A DNA stretch of 64,000 bases from an uncultured Prevotellaceae bacterium (lineage in GTDB: Bacteria > Bacteroidota > Bacteroidia > Bacteroidales > Bacteroidaceae). This document shows, one piece after another, positions 32,945 through 40,171 of this stretch (positions are counted from its first letter, which is position 1; every line of letters starts with the position of its first letter). The translations under genes were made by a program, and so were the position numbers. Under the pieces are notes generated by a model. It did not search any database. It saw only the letters and a program-made list of their open reading frames with translations, and was not told where the DNA came from. Where the stretch lies: assembly GCA_900316445.1 (NCBI GenBank), contig ONCZ01000019.1:1-64000 (forward strand). The letters are read 5' to 3'.

Positions 32945-34711
32945 ATGCCAAGAAGACTGAAAATACAGAAGAGAACAGGCCTTGAGTTCGACATGCGTCA
33001 TGGCCAACCCATCATGGGCGAAGAGCCTGAGTACAAGGAACCCGAGCAGTGGACCATCATCACTGCCATCAGTCGTGTGCTCGACATGGCCGAGGACTCC
33101 TCACTTACCGACGAGTTCTGGAAGTCGGTTGCCTCCCCACTCGCCTATCTCCGTGACCAACTGGGCCTTACCGACATCCAGATTGTGGTGATGACCCTGC
33201 TCATAGAAGCCGGCGAACCCCTCTCATGGAAGAAGATGGGCAACTTCCTCAACTGCTCCCGCCTGCAGATGATGACCTACACCGAGGAGATAGAGGAGAT
33301 GGTGAAGAAGCGCTGGTTCGTGCGTCGGGGTGTCCACGAGATTGGCGGTAGCTTCGAAGGCTTCGCCCTCGCCCGTGGTCTCATCACGGCTCTCCGCCAC
33401 AACACCCCCTTCGTACCGGAGAAGATTGACGGCCTCACCGAACAGCAGTTCGTCGACAGGTTGGAGAGCCGTATCGACAAGAACCTCAACAATCACCACG
33501 CCGACTTCCGTGACGACGAGGAGTGGATGGTTCAGCTGGTCGAAGCCAATCCCCACCTGCCCCTCTGTCACGAGGTGCTGAAGTTCAAGGACGACATCCA
33601 TGTCCAGTCGCTCCTCCTCATGATTGTCTTCGACTACGCCCAGTGGGAAGGCACCGACGGTGAGGGCCTTACCTACGAGTCCATCGACGACCTCTATCCT
33701 GAGGACTACGAGTGCAACTGTCTGCGCGAAAGACTGCGCAACGGCTCCCACCCCCTTCTCCATTATGGCTACATCGAGCACAAGTGTAAGGATGGTATGG
33801 CCGACACCCACCAGTACATGCTCACGCAGAAGGCCAAGACCGAGCTCCTCTCGGCCTACAAGCCCAGCCACTCGAAGTGTCACCGTATGCGCGGCAACGA
33901 CCGTTTCATGAAGACCCACGACACTATCAAGGAGAAGGAACTCTTCTTCAACGAGTCCGAGCAGCAGCAGATAGAGCGTCTCACCAGCCTGCTCAACCCC
34001 GATAACTTCCCTTCCATCCAGCAGCGTCTCGAAGAGCAGGGCATGCGCAAGGGCTTTGCCTGTCTGTTCTATGGCGGACCTGGCACAGGCAAGACAGAAA
34101 CCGTCTTGCAGATAGCCCGTCAGACGGGTCGTGACCTCATGCAGGTGAACATCGCCGGCATGCGCGACAAATATGTCGGAGAGACCGAGAAGAACATCAA
34201 GGCCGTCTTCTCCCGCTATCGCGACCTCTGCCGCAATGCCGACGTGATGCCCATCCTCTTCTTCAACGAGGCCGACGCCCTCTTCAACAAGCGCTCGCAG
34301 AACACTGAACGCTCTGTCGACAAGATGGAGAACGCCATGCAGAACATCATCCTGCAGGAGCTGGAAGACCTCGACGGCATCCTCATCGCCACCACCAACC
34401 TCACGAGCAACCTCGACAGTGCCTTCGAGCGCCGTTTCCTCTTCAAGATTGAGTTCCACAAGCCCTCCACCGAAGTGAAGGCGCAGATATGGCAGTCCAT
34501 GATGAAGGACCTCAGCCGCGACGATGCCCTACAGCTGGCCTCCCACTTCGACTTCTCGGGCGGTCAGATTGAGAACATCGCTCGCAAGCGCACCGTCGAC
34601 TACATCCTCTCGGGCAAGTTCGCTACGCTCGACGAGATTGAGTCCTACTGCCGAGCAGAACAGCTCGACAACAAGAAAGAGCGCCACCACATCGCCGGCT
34701 TCTCTCTATAA
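32945..34711 (+). CDS. AAA+ ATPase with winged-helix-like N-terminal domain
   Basis: A 588-residue AAA+ protein of the classical Cdc48/FtsH-like clade. The first 350 residues are helical, with a winged-helix-like part (GEPLSWKKMGNFLNCSRLQMMTYTEEIEEMVKKRWFVRRG). Walker A is FYGGPGTGKTET near residue 378; Walker B is ILFFNEADALF near 437, with Asn where Asp is usual; sensor 1 reads IATTN and the arginine finger region AFERRFLF. Such proteins remodel or unfold proteins or nucleoprotein complexes. A strong hairpin terminator follows, shared with the convergent Nudix gene. Confidence 0.85.
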   Translation: MPRRLKIQKRTGLEFDMRHGQPIMGEEPEYKEPEQWTIITAISRVLDMAEDSSLTDEFWKSVASPLAYLRDQLGLTDIQIVVMTLLIEAGEPLSWKKMGNFLNCSRLQMMTYTEEIEEMVKKRWFVRRGVHEIGGSFEGFALARGLITALRHNTPFVPEKIDGLTEQQFVDRLESRIDKNLNNHHADFRDDEEWMVQLVEANPHLPLCHEVLKFKDDIHVQSLLLMIVFDYAQWEGTDGEGLTYESIDDLYPEDYECNCLRERLRNGSHPLLHYGYIEHKCKDGMADTHQYMLTQKAKTELLSAYKPSHSKCHRMRGNDRFMKTHDTIKEKELFFNESEQQQIERLTSLLNPDNFPSIQQRLEEQGMRKGFACLFYGGPGTGKTETVLQIARQTGRDLMQVNIAGMRDKYVGETEKNIKAVFSRYRDLCRNADVMPILFFNEADALFNKRSQNTERSVDKMENAMQNIILQELEDLDGILIATTNLTSNLDSAFERRFLFKIEFHKPSTEVKAQIWQSMMKDLSRDDALQLASHFDFSGGQIENIARKRTVDYILSGKFATLDEIESYCRAEQLDNKKERHHIAGFSL

Positions 34712-34715
34712 GGAA

Positions 34716-34749
34716 GGAAGCGGCTGGAATCAGAATTCCAGTCGCTTCC
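34716..34749. terminator. Bidirectional hairpin terminator
   Basis: 15-bp arms 34716-34730 and 34735-34749 with one G-T wobble and loop CAGA. It overlaps the last codons of the Nudix gene and serves both convergent genes. Confidence 0.75.
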
Positions 34750-35476
34750 CCATTTTCTTCACTTCCCAATATTTCTTTTCATCAAACCGATATAGTTCAG
34801 GCGGTCTGTTGGATGTTCCTCTCACGATTTCACCAGTTTTCCTGACATACCCCAACGCCAGCATCTTCTTCATGAAGTTACGTCTGTCATTCGCGATGTT
34901 CGATCCCTCTGGCGGCATGAGAATAGCTTTATAAATATGATGTAATTGCGGCATGGTAAACGACTCCTTATTGAGCAGATGGAAAACGATCGGCTCAAAA
35001 TGGACAATCTGCTGCAACCGTTCAAATGCCACTTCAATAATCTCCTGATGGTCGAAGGCCAACTCTGGCAGACGGCCTAACGAAAACCATTGGGCGTTTC
35101 TGGCATCATCGCCTCCTTTGATCTGATATTTATCTTTGACCACAAGAGCCAGAAAGGCGATGGTGATGACACGTTCGTCAGGACGGGGATCTCGATCTAC
35201 CTTCGAAAAGGTCTTAAACTCTTTCAGGTAAATACCCTCCACATTAGTCTCCTCATGGAGCTCTCTGTATACAGCAGCCTCGGCTGATTCATCTTTTTGG
35301 GTGATGAAGCCACCTGGCAGAGCCCAAGATCCCTTAAAGGGCTCTTCGCCTCGTTCTATTAATAAGACAGACAAGCCTCCTTCTTCTTCATCATATCCAA
35401 AGACCACCGCATCGACAGTCACAGCTGGATGCCAATAGTCTGACTCCCATTTATGGGTTTCAGCGTTCAATACCAT
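34730..35476 (-). CDS. Nudix hydrolase-related regulator (NrtR type)
   Basis: A 248-residue protein with an N-terminal Nudix domain (residues 18-150) and a C-terminal winged helix (about 165-248), the NrtR architecture. The Nudix box region reads GGFITQKDESAEAAVYRELHEET, one residue longer than the strict consensus but with the RExxEE core intact, so it may still hydrolyse. The C-terminal FTMPQLHHIYKAIL...NFMKKMLALGYVRKTGE and PELYRFD are typical of NrtR-like repressors. NrtR proteins control NAD salvage and bind ADP-ribose; others (AraR in Bacteroides) sense sugars. Two identical inverted repeats between this gene and the divergent sigma gene are candidate operators. Confidence 0.85.
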   Translation of the reverse strand: MVLNAETHKWESDYWHPAVTVDAVVFGYDEEEGGLSVLLIERGEEPFKGSWALPGGFITQKDESAEAAVYRELHEETNVEGIYLKEFKTFSKVDRDPRPDERVITIAFLALVVKDKYQIKGGDDARNAQWFSLGRLPELAFDHQEIIEVAFERLQQIVHFEPIVFHLLNKESFTMPQLHHIYKAILMPPEGSNIANDRRNFMKKMLALGYVRKTGEIVRGTSNRPPELYRFDEKKYWEVKKMGKRLEF

Positions 35477-35514
35477 ACCTTATTATATATATGTGTTATG
35501 TAAAAAATACGCTG

Positions 35515-35522
35515 CAAAGTTA
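35515..35522 (-). promoter_or_regulatory. -7 promoter box (TAACTTTG, minus strand)
   Basis: TAACTTTG on the minus strand, followed by CAGCG, 38 bp before the Nudix ATG. Confidence 0.5.
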
Positions 35523-35570
35523 CTAACTATTTTCCTTCCAAAAAAGACAAAAAAGAAAAAAATGACAGGC

Positions 35571-35591
35571 TTTGTGTATTTTTAACACAAA
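35571..35591. promoter_or_regulatory. Operator-like inverted repeat 1
   Basis: TTTGTGT-N7-ACACAAA. It lies upstream of both divergent promoters. Confidence 0.65.
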
Positions 35592-35594
35592 TAA

Positions 35595-35643
35595 TTTGCT
35601 CATTCAAAATAAACTTTGTACCTTTGTGTCAGAATTACACAAA
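35595..35643 (+). promoter_or_regulatory. Sigma gene promoter overlapped by inverted repeat 2
   Basis: -33 TTTG at 35595-35598, -7 TACCTTTG at 35619-35626 (20-bp spacer), and a second TTTGTGT-N7-ACACAAA at 35623-35643 covering the -7 end and start site. The two repeats are 52 bp apart centre to centre, about five helical turns, which favours looping or cooperative repression. Confidence 0.7.
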
Positions 35644-35681
35644 GCATGAACAACAACACGTCTAACTTCTAACCCCATCCT

Positions 35682-36368
35682 ATGTATAAGAACGGTAAAA
35701 ACATCATCTTCATCGACCGCTGCGTCGAAAGTGTCAACCTCTACTTCAGCTCCATCAAAAAGGCGAAGTCTCTCAGCAACGAAAAAGAGTACAACCTTTG
35801 GCTCAGTATGCAGCAGGGCAGCAGCAGTGCTCGCGAGCAGCTCATCTTCGCTAATCTTCCCTATGTCGTCAGCGTCGCCAAGAAGTACCTTCCTTCAGGC
35901 GCTGCTCTCGAAGACCTCATCCAAGCGGGCAATGAGGGTTTGGTTATTGCTGTCGACAAGTTCGACGCATCGCTCGGCTTCCGTCTCATCTCCTTCGCTA
36001 CATGGTTCATCGAGAACGAGGTGCGCAAGGCTGCATACGGCTACATTCGTCACAACGCCGACTCGCTCGACGTGTCCATATGCGTTGAAAAAGAAGAGGA
36101 TACACTTGTTAACCGCGTCAAGGCGCACCCCTCTCAGTCTGCGGATTGGAATCTGCGCTATCGTGATGCACTCCAAGCGCTCAAGGAGCGTCTCGATAAG
36201 CGCATGTTCGGTCTTGGTCGTCTGACTGGTAAACTCCATCAGATGCTCCTCGATGGTTACACCACTTCAGACTTTGCACGCAAGCATCGTCTGAGTGAGC
36301 GTCAAATGAACCGTCTCCTCACCCTCATTCGTGAGGAGGCGGATCCTCTCCTTAAGATGGCAGCATAA
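35682..36368 (+). CDS. Alternative sigma-70 family factor
   Basis: A 228-residue sigma factor. Regions 1.2-2 are clear: LSNEKEYNLWLSMQQGSSSAREQLIFANLPYVVSVAKKYLPSGAALEDLIQAGNEGLVIAVDKFDASLGFRLISFATWFIENEVRKA. The C-terminal part has a divergent helix-turn-helix (YTTSDFARKHRLSERQMNRLLTLIREE) in place of a canonical region 4. It resembles the second small sigma factor at 39394. Its promoter carries operator-like repeats shared with the divergent NrtR-like gene. It lies just upstream of the Y-RNA/Ro60 unit and may direct stress-responsive transcription. Confidence 0.82.
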   Translation: MYKNGKNIIFIDRCVESVNLYFSSIKKAKSLSNEKEYNLWLSMQQGSSSAREQLIFANLPYVVSVAKKYLPSGAALEDLIQAGNEGLVIAVDKFDASLGFRLISFATWFIENEVRKAAYGYIRHNADSLDVSICVEKEEDTLVNRVKAHPSQSADWNLRYRDALQALKERLDKRMFGLGRLTGKLHQMLLDGYTTSDFARKHRLSERQMNRLLTLIREEADPLLKMAA

Positions 36369-36399
36369 AGCCACAATACAATTCAAAGAAAAAAAAATT

Positions 36400-36446
36400 T
36401 ATAGCTATAACTATTGAAAGAAACAGCAAACTATTTACTATATTTG
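36400..36446 (+). promoter_or_regulatory. Promoter with TATAGCTATA element for the Y-RNA/Ro60 unit
   Basis: TATAGCTATA at 36400-36409 and TATATTTG at 36439-36446, 39 bp between first bases. The predicted start is near 36453, over 200 bp before the Ro60 ATG, so the leader itself is transcribed. Confidence 0.7.
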
Positions 36447-36452
36447 CAACAG

Positions 36453-36620
36453 AAAACAAAAGCAAGGGCGGTTGACGCTATCTGGAGAGATACTTCGATC
36501 TGACCGCTATTTTAAGTGAGGCAGAGTGTATCTCCAATCGGTTACCTGACCGATTTTGTTACTCAAAAAAAATGCTCTCCTAACTCCCGAAAGGGGCTTT
36601 TCACCGCCCTCTGCTTTTTT
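36453..36620 (+). ncRNA. Y-RNA-like structured RNA upstream of Ro60
   Basis: A roughly 168-nt transcript predicted between the promoter at 36439 and a T run at 36615-36620. The ends pair: GGGCGGT (36466-36472) with ACCGCCC (36603-36609), and the pairing continues past a bulged T. Internal helices: GAGATAC (36487-36493) with GTATCTC (36528-36534); AATCGGT with ACCGATT around a 6-nt loop (36536-36555); TCCC-GAAA-GGGG (36585-36596). Bacterial Ro60 genes are often flanked by Y RNAs whose paired ends with a bulge bind Ro60; position and overall shape fit. I see no convincing tRNA-like T-arm, so assignment to the YrlA class is uncertain. Confidence 0.6.
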
Positions 36621-36657
36621 CAAGCGTTCTTTTTACTTATTGATACATATATAGCGT

Positions 36658-38499
36658 ATGAGTTACAACGAACAGCTTCGTTGTGACCATCTGACCACCA
36701 ACCACGAAGGTGCACTGGCATGGCGCATGACGCCAGAATGGGAACTCTACACCACCGTCGTCACCACGATGGGTGTGGAAGACAAGTTCTACGAGGGTGG
36801 AGAGGAACGCGTACGTCGCATCGCCGATCTGGTGCGAAAGGTCGAGCCTGAATTTGTAGCTCAGCTGGCCGTCTACACCCGTGAGGAGATGCATCTGCGC
36901 AGTGTTCCGCTTCTGCTGTTGGTAGAGCTGGCCAATTGCCATCAGGGCGACTCTCTTGTGAGCAGAGCTGTCGGCAGAACGATTCAGCGTGCTGATGAAA
37001 TCACCGAGCTGCTCATGTGCTACCTCTGGCGCACAGGTAAGTCTGACCTCTCAGGTCTGAGCTGTCAACTGCGCAAGGGTCTGGCAGAGGCGTTCAACAA
37101 GTTCGACGAGTATCAGTTCGCCAAGTACAACCGCATGAACCGCAAGGTCACCCTGCGCGATGCACTGGCACTGGTACACCCGAAACCGAAGGACGACCGT
37201 CAGGCCGACATCTTCCGAAAGATAAAGAGCGACACGCTGGAAACACCCGTCACTTGGGAAACCGAGTTGTCGGCTGTAGGCCAGCGCCACTTTGACTCAA
37301 AGGAAGAGAAGGAGGAAGCCAAGCGTGAAGTCTGGCGTAAGCTGGTACAAAGCCGTCGCATAGGCTACATGGCCACCCTACGGAATCTCAGGAACATGCT
37401 GGGGCTTGGAATGGACGATGAGACCATGCAGATGGTCTGCGACTACATTGCCGACCCTGAGGCAGTCCGAAAGAGCAAGCAGTTGCCCTTCCGATTCCTG
37501 TCGGCATTCCTTGAACTCACCGAAAGTAAGAACGTACACTCGTTCACTTCCCACAAACTTAATAAACTAAGCAGTCTCCATAAAAAGGTCTGTAAGGTTC
37601 AGAAAGTCGTGGAAAAGATGAGGCAAGGTTATTTTCCCAAATCGGTCCGTGTCGTCAAAAGGTACTATCCCCAAGATGACAGGTGCATCTATAACCTGAC
37701 AGATGCCTTCAAGAAATTGGGCTTCCGTCCGAGCAAGATGCATTCCAGCTATCGCACCAAGAAGTGGAAGTATTGCGAGCATCCTTCCGAGAAGGATATG
37801 AAGTTCCTTGAAAGTCAGGAAAACCACCTCTTGTCACTTCGAAACACGCAGGGGAAGGACGAGGAAGTTCTCCAATCGCTTGAGTCTGCAGTCTGTCACA
37901 CCGCTGAAAACATCCCCGGTTTCGATGAGAACACAAGGGTGTTGTTGGCAAGTGACACATCGGGGTCCATGAGAGCGCGTGTCAGTAGAAATAGTTCCGT
38001 CATGTGCTATCACATCGGTCTGTTGCTCTCTATGCTGATGCGGCATCGCTGCAAGAATGTGGTGACGGGCATGTTCGGTGATATTTGGAAAGCCATCGAC
38101 ATGTCGTCGGTAAGCATCCTTCAAAGCACCGTGGATATGCTATCGCGTGCAGGCGAAGTAGGCTATTCCACCAATGGCTATAAAGTCATCGACTGGCTCA
38201 TCCAGGAACATCGTGAGATGGACAAGGTGATGCTGTTTACCGACTGCCAGCTGTGGAACAGTGAAGGATGGGCTAATGATGCCCGTCTTGCAGAATACTG
38301 GGACCGCTACAAGCGCGAAGTGGCGCCTCATGCGCGCCTTTACATCTTCGACCTGGCAGGCTACGGGCAAAGCCCCATCAGCATGGTGCGTGACGATGTG
38401 TTCTGCATCGCAGGCTGGAGCGATAAGGTCTTCGATATCCTTGCAGCAGTGGAACGTGGTAAGAGTGCTATCGACGAGATCCGCCGGATTGTCGTTTAG
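36658..38499 (+). CDS. rsr: Ro60/TROVE domain protein (Rsr)
   Basis: A 613-residue orthologue of Ro60, a ring-shaped RNA-binding protein in RNA quality control and stress survival. The TROVE domain is residues 1-380, starting with NHEGALAWRMTPEWELYTTVVTTMGVEDKFYE and HEAT-like repeats (LRNMLGL region). The C-terminal von Willebrand A domain has the MIDAS motif DTSGSM at residue 433. Longer than the Deinococcus protein (about 530) by a charged linker near 330-420. In bacteria Ro60 works with Y RNAs, PNPase and sometimes Rtc RNA ligases. The upstream structured RNA and neighbouring sigma factors fit a stress-induced RNA-handling unit. Confidence 0.9.
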   Translation: MSYNEQLRCDHLTTNHEGALAWRMTPEWELYTTVVTTMGVEDKFYEGGEERVRRIADLVRKVEPEFVAQLAVYTREEMHLRSVPLLLLVELANCHQGDSLVSRAVGRTIQRADEITELLMCYLWRTGKSDLSGLSCQLRKGLAEAFNKFDEYQFAKYNRMNRKVTLRDALALVHPKPKDDRQADIFRKIKSDTLETPVTWETELSAVGQRHFDSKEEKEEAKREVWRKLVQSRRIGYMATLRNLRNMLGLGMDDETMQMVCDYIADPEAVRKSKQLPFRFLSAFLELTESKNVHSFTSHKLNKLSSLHKKVCKVQKVVEKMRQGYFPKSVRVVKRYYPQDDRCIYNLTDAFKKLGFRPSKMHSSYRTKKWKYCEHPSEKDMKFLESQENHLLSLRNTQGKDEEVLQSLESAVCHTAENIPGFDENTRVLLASDTSGSMRARVSRNSSVMCYHIGLLLSMLMRHRCKNVVTGMFGDIWKAIDMSSVSILQSTVDMLSRAGEVGYSTNGYKVIDWLIQEHREMDKVMLFTDCQLWNSEGWANDARLAEYWDRYKREVAPHARLYIFDLAGYGQSPISMVRDDVFCIAGWSDKVFDILAAVERGKSAIDEIRRIVV

Positions 38500-38518
38500 C
38501 ACGAAGGTTAGATAGGTC

Positions 38519-38638
38519 ACAAAGAGGCTTGAGGATGGACTCCCAGGATGGGAGTCGCCTCGCAGATTCCCCCTTCCAAGGGGTTCCGGCGGAGATACAG
38601 TCCGAACGTCCTCAAACGAGGTGTTCGGACTGTTTTTT
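38519..38638 (+). ncRNA. Structured RNA ending in a strong terminator
   Basis: Downstream of Ro60: GAGGC/GCCTC encloses GACTCCC-AGGAT-GGGAGTC (near 38539-38557); CCCC/GGGG follows; the terminator is CAGTCCGAAC (38598-38607) with GTTCGGACTG (38623-38632) and six Ts (38633-38638). TTGAGGA at 38529-38535 is perfectly complementary to TCCTCAA at 38609-38615 inside the terminator, so two exclusive folds are possible. It may be the 3' end of the Ro60 message, a second Y-type RNA or an attenuator. I see no own promoter. Confidence 0.5.
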
Positions 38639-38666
38639 GTTCCCTCATTGAAAGCCCTATCAAAAT

Positions 38667-38712
38667 TATAACTATAAATTTTTGAATATTTCGGAAAAAA
38701 TGACTATCTTTG
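38667..38712 (+). promoter_or_regulatory. Promoter with TATAACTATA element
   Basis: TATAACTATA at 38667-38676, TTTG at 38681-38684 (24 bp before) and TATCTTTG at 38705-38712. Decamer-to--7 distance is 38 bp. ATG at 38737. Confidence 0.65.
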
Positions 38713-38736
38713 CAGCAGAATAACAAAAAAACAACG

Positions 38737-39291
38737 ATGACAAAAATTCAGGAAGCAATCAGACAGATGAGCAGCGAAGAGCGCGACACGCTCTTGGCAG
38801 CCTACATGGAAAAAGACAAGGCTTGGGCACCCAAACCCGTTGCCATTGAAGTACGCAGACGCGAGATGAATGAGGTCTCAGGAAACAGGATCTACAACAT
38901 CATCGTGATCCTCGAGGATGGTCAGGAGGTGAAGATTCATTTCCGCAACCTCAAGTCCGAGGTGCTCTACGTCTATGCCCTCCTCCACCCACGCGGATTC
39001 CTCCGCGAGTCGCTCAACAGGCCCGGCTGTCCCAAGCTGGCCAATTTGTACACCATACTCTACATGGCAGACCCAAGGATTCTGGTGAACCAGGCCAGCC
39101 AGAACTTCGACCGTATGATGAGCCAGGCCATTTCCGATGCCCGCAGGTCCATCGAGGATGCACTCATCTTCGCAGAGGAACTGAGCTTTGGCAACCCACG
39201 CCACTACGACATGAAGATCGTCATCCCTGCAGTCTACGACGGACTGGAAGTGATCCTCGATCCCGAAATCTCTGCCTACCAGCACATTTAG
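38737..39291 (+). CDS. Hypothetical protein
   Basis: A 184-residue cytoplasmic protein I do not recognise. It starts MTKIQEAIRQMSSEERDTLLAAYMEKD, a helical segment, then a strand-rich part (RRREMNEVSGNRIYNIIVILEDGQEVKIHFRNLKSEVLYVYALLHPRGFLRESLNR) that resembles a small winged or barrel-like domain, then two helices. The ATG at 38737 is used because the frame to the left starts within the -7 box. Part of it (FRNLKSEVLYVYALLHP) is reminiscent of the protein at 40990 (VMYLKSYSAALIALWMIR), hinting at a shared small-domain family; this is only a visual impression. Confidence 0.72.
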   Translation: MTKIQEAIRQMSSEERDTLLAAYMEKDKAWAPKPVAIEVRRREMNEVSGNRIYNIIVILEDGQEVKIHFRNLKSEVLYVYALLHPRGFLRESLNRPGCPKLANLYTILYMADPRILVNQASQNFDRMMSQAISDARRSIEDALIFAEELSFGNPRHYDMKIVIPAVYDGLEVILDPEISAYQHI

Positions 39292-39327
39292 TTAACAAGA
39301 GTTAAAATACAGCAACTCAACCAGGGG

Positions 39328-39364
39328 GTGTGCAGAATCACTGCACACTTGCTTCGTACCTTTG
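39328..39364 (+). promoter_or_regulatory. Sigma gene promoter with inverted repeat
   Basis: GTGTGCAG-AATCA-CTGCACAC (39328-39348) covers the -33 position and TACCTTTG (39357-39364) is the -7 box; ATG at 39394. The repeat differs from the one at 35571-35643, suggesting another regulator. Confidence 0.6.
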
Positions 39365-39393
39365 CACCCAGATTACAAAAACACGACACACAT

Positions 39394-40143
39394 ATGAATA
39401 AGAAGAACCTCATTTTCGATTACACGTCAACGACCTTTGATGCCTATCAAAAATCTCTCGACAAGACCACACCTCTAAGTGCAGAAGACGAACGCGAACT
39501 TGGTGAGCGCATTCGCCAAGGCGACACGAGGGCTCGCAACAAGCTCGTAGAGGCCAACCTCCTCTTCGTGATTAAGTGCGCCAAAGAGTTTAGCGACTAT
39601 CAAGTTCCACTCGAGGAGCTGATAGCAGCTGGCAACTGTGGGTTGGTGGCAGCAGCAGAGAACTACGACCCTACCTACGAGAACCGCTTCATCTCGTATG
39701 CGGTTCGCAAAATCAAGCAGAGCATGTGCGATGCCGTCAACGACTATCGTCAAATCGTCCACATCCCCTCCAACAAACTCAAGGAGATGAACTATCACTA
39801 TGCAACGCTCGACGTCTTTCGCGACACACGCGACGACAATGATGACGATTATTGTCCTTGCTTGCAGAACAAGCTGCATGCAGAGCCCACCACCTCGCAG
39901 GTCGAACTGCTGCTCGATGAAGAGCGCGAAGTGCTGCGTCATTTGCTGTCGCAACACTTCTACCCCATCGAGGTCAACTTCCTCATGGACTACGCACAAA
40001 TGCGTGCTGATGGTTACAAGGTGAAGGACTTCGCCCAAAAGCAACGCCTCCCCCTCAATCTCGCTAAGAAGAAGCTGAAGGCTCTTCTCGACAAGATTGA
40101 CTCACTCCACCTCCATGCTGTCTATCTCCGACAGGCAGCGTGA
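39394..40143 (+). CDS. Alternative sigma-70 family factor
   Basis: A 249-residue sigma factor. Region 1.2/2: LSAEDERELGERIRQGDTRARNKLVEANLLFVIKCAKEFSDYQVPLEELIAAGNCGLVAAAENYDPTYENRFISYAVRKIKQSMCDAVNDY. An Asp-rich linker (RDTRDDNDDDYCP) separates it from the C-terminal part, which ends with a divergent helix-turn-helix (YKVKDFAQKQRLPLNLAKKKLKALLDKID). Similar layout to the factor at 35682, so the two are probably paralogues. The ATG at 39394 is downstream of its -7 box. The promoter carries an inverted repeat over the -33 region. Confidence 0.8.
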   Translation: MNKKNLIFDYTSTTFDAYQKSLDKTTPLSAEDERELGERIRQGDTRARNKLVEANLLFVIKCAKEFSDYQVPLEELIAAGNCGLVAAAENYDPTYENRFISYAVRKIKQSMCDAVNDYRQIVHIPSNKLKEMNYHYATLDVFRDTRDDNDDDYCPCLQNKLHAEPTTSQVELLLDEEREVLRHLLSQHFYPIEVNFLMDYAQMRADGYKVKDFAQKQRLPLNLAKKKLKALLDKIDSLHLHAVYLRQAA

Positions 40144-40171
40144 AAACAAGAAACCGCCTCCAAGCTCATAA

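Noticed and set aside
36453..36620. tRNA or tmRNA gene
   Set aside because: There is no GTTCRA T-loop, CCA end or anticodon arm; the paired ends and the Ro60 neighbour favour a Y-type RNA.
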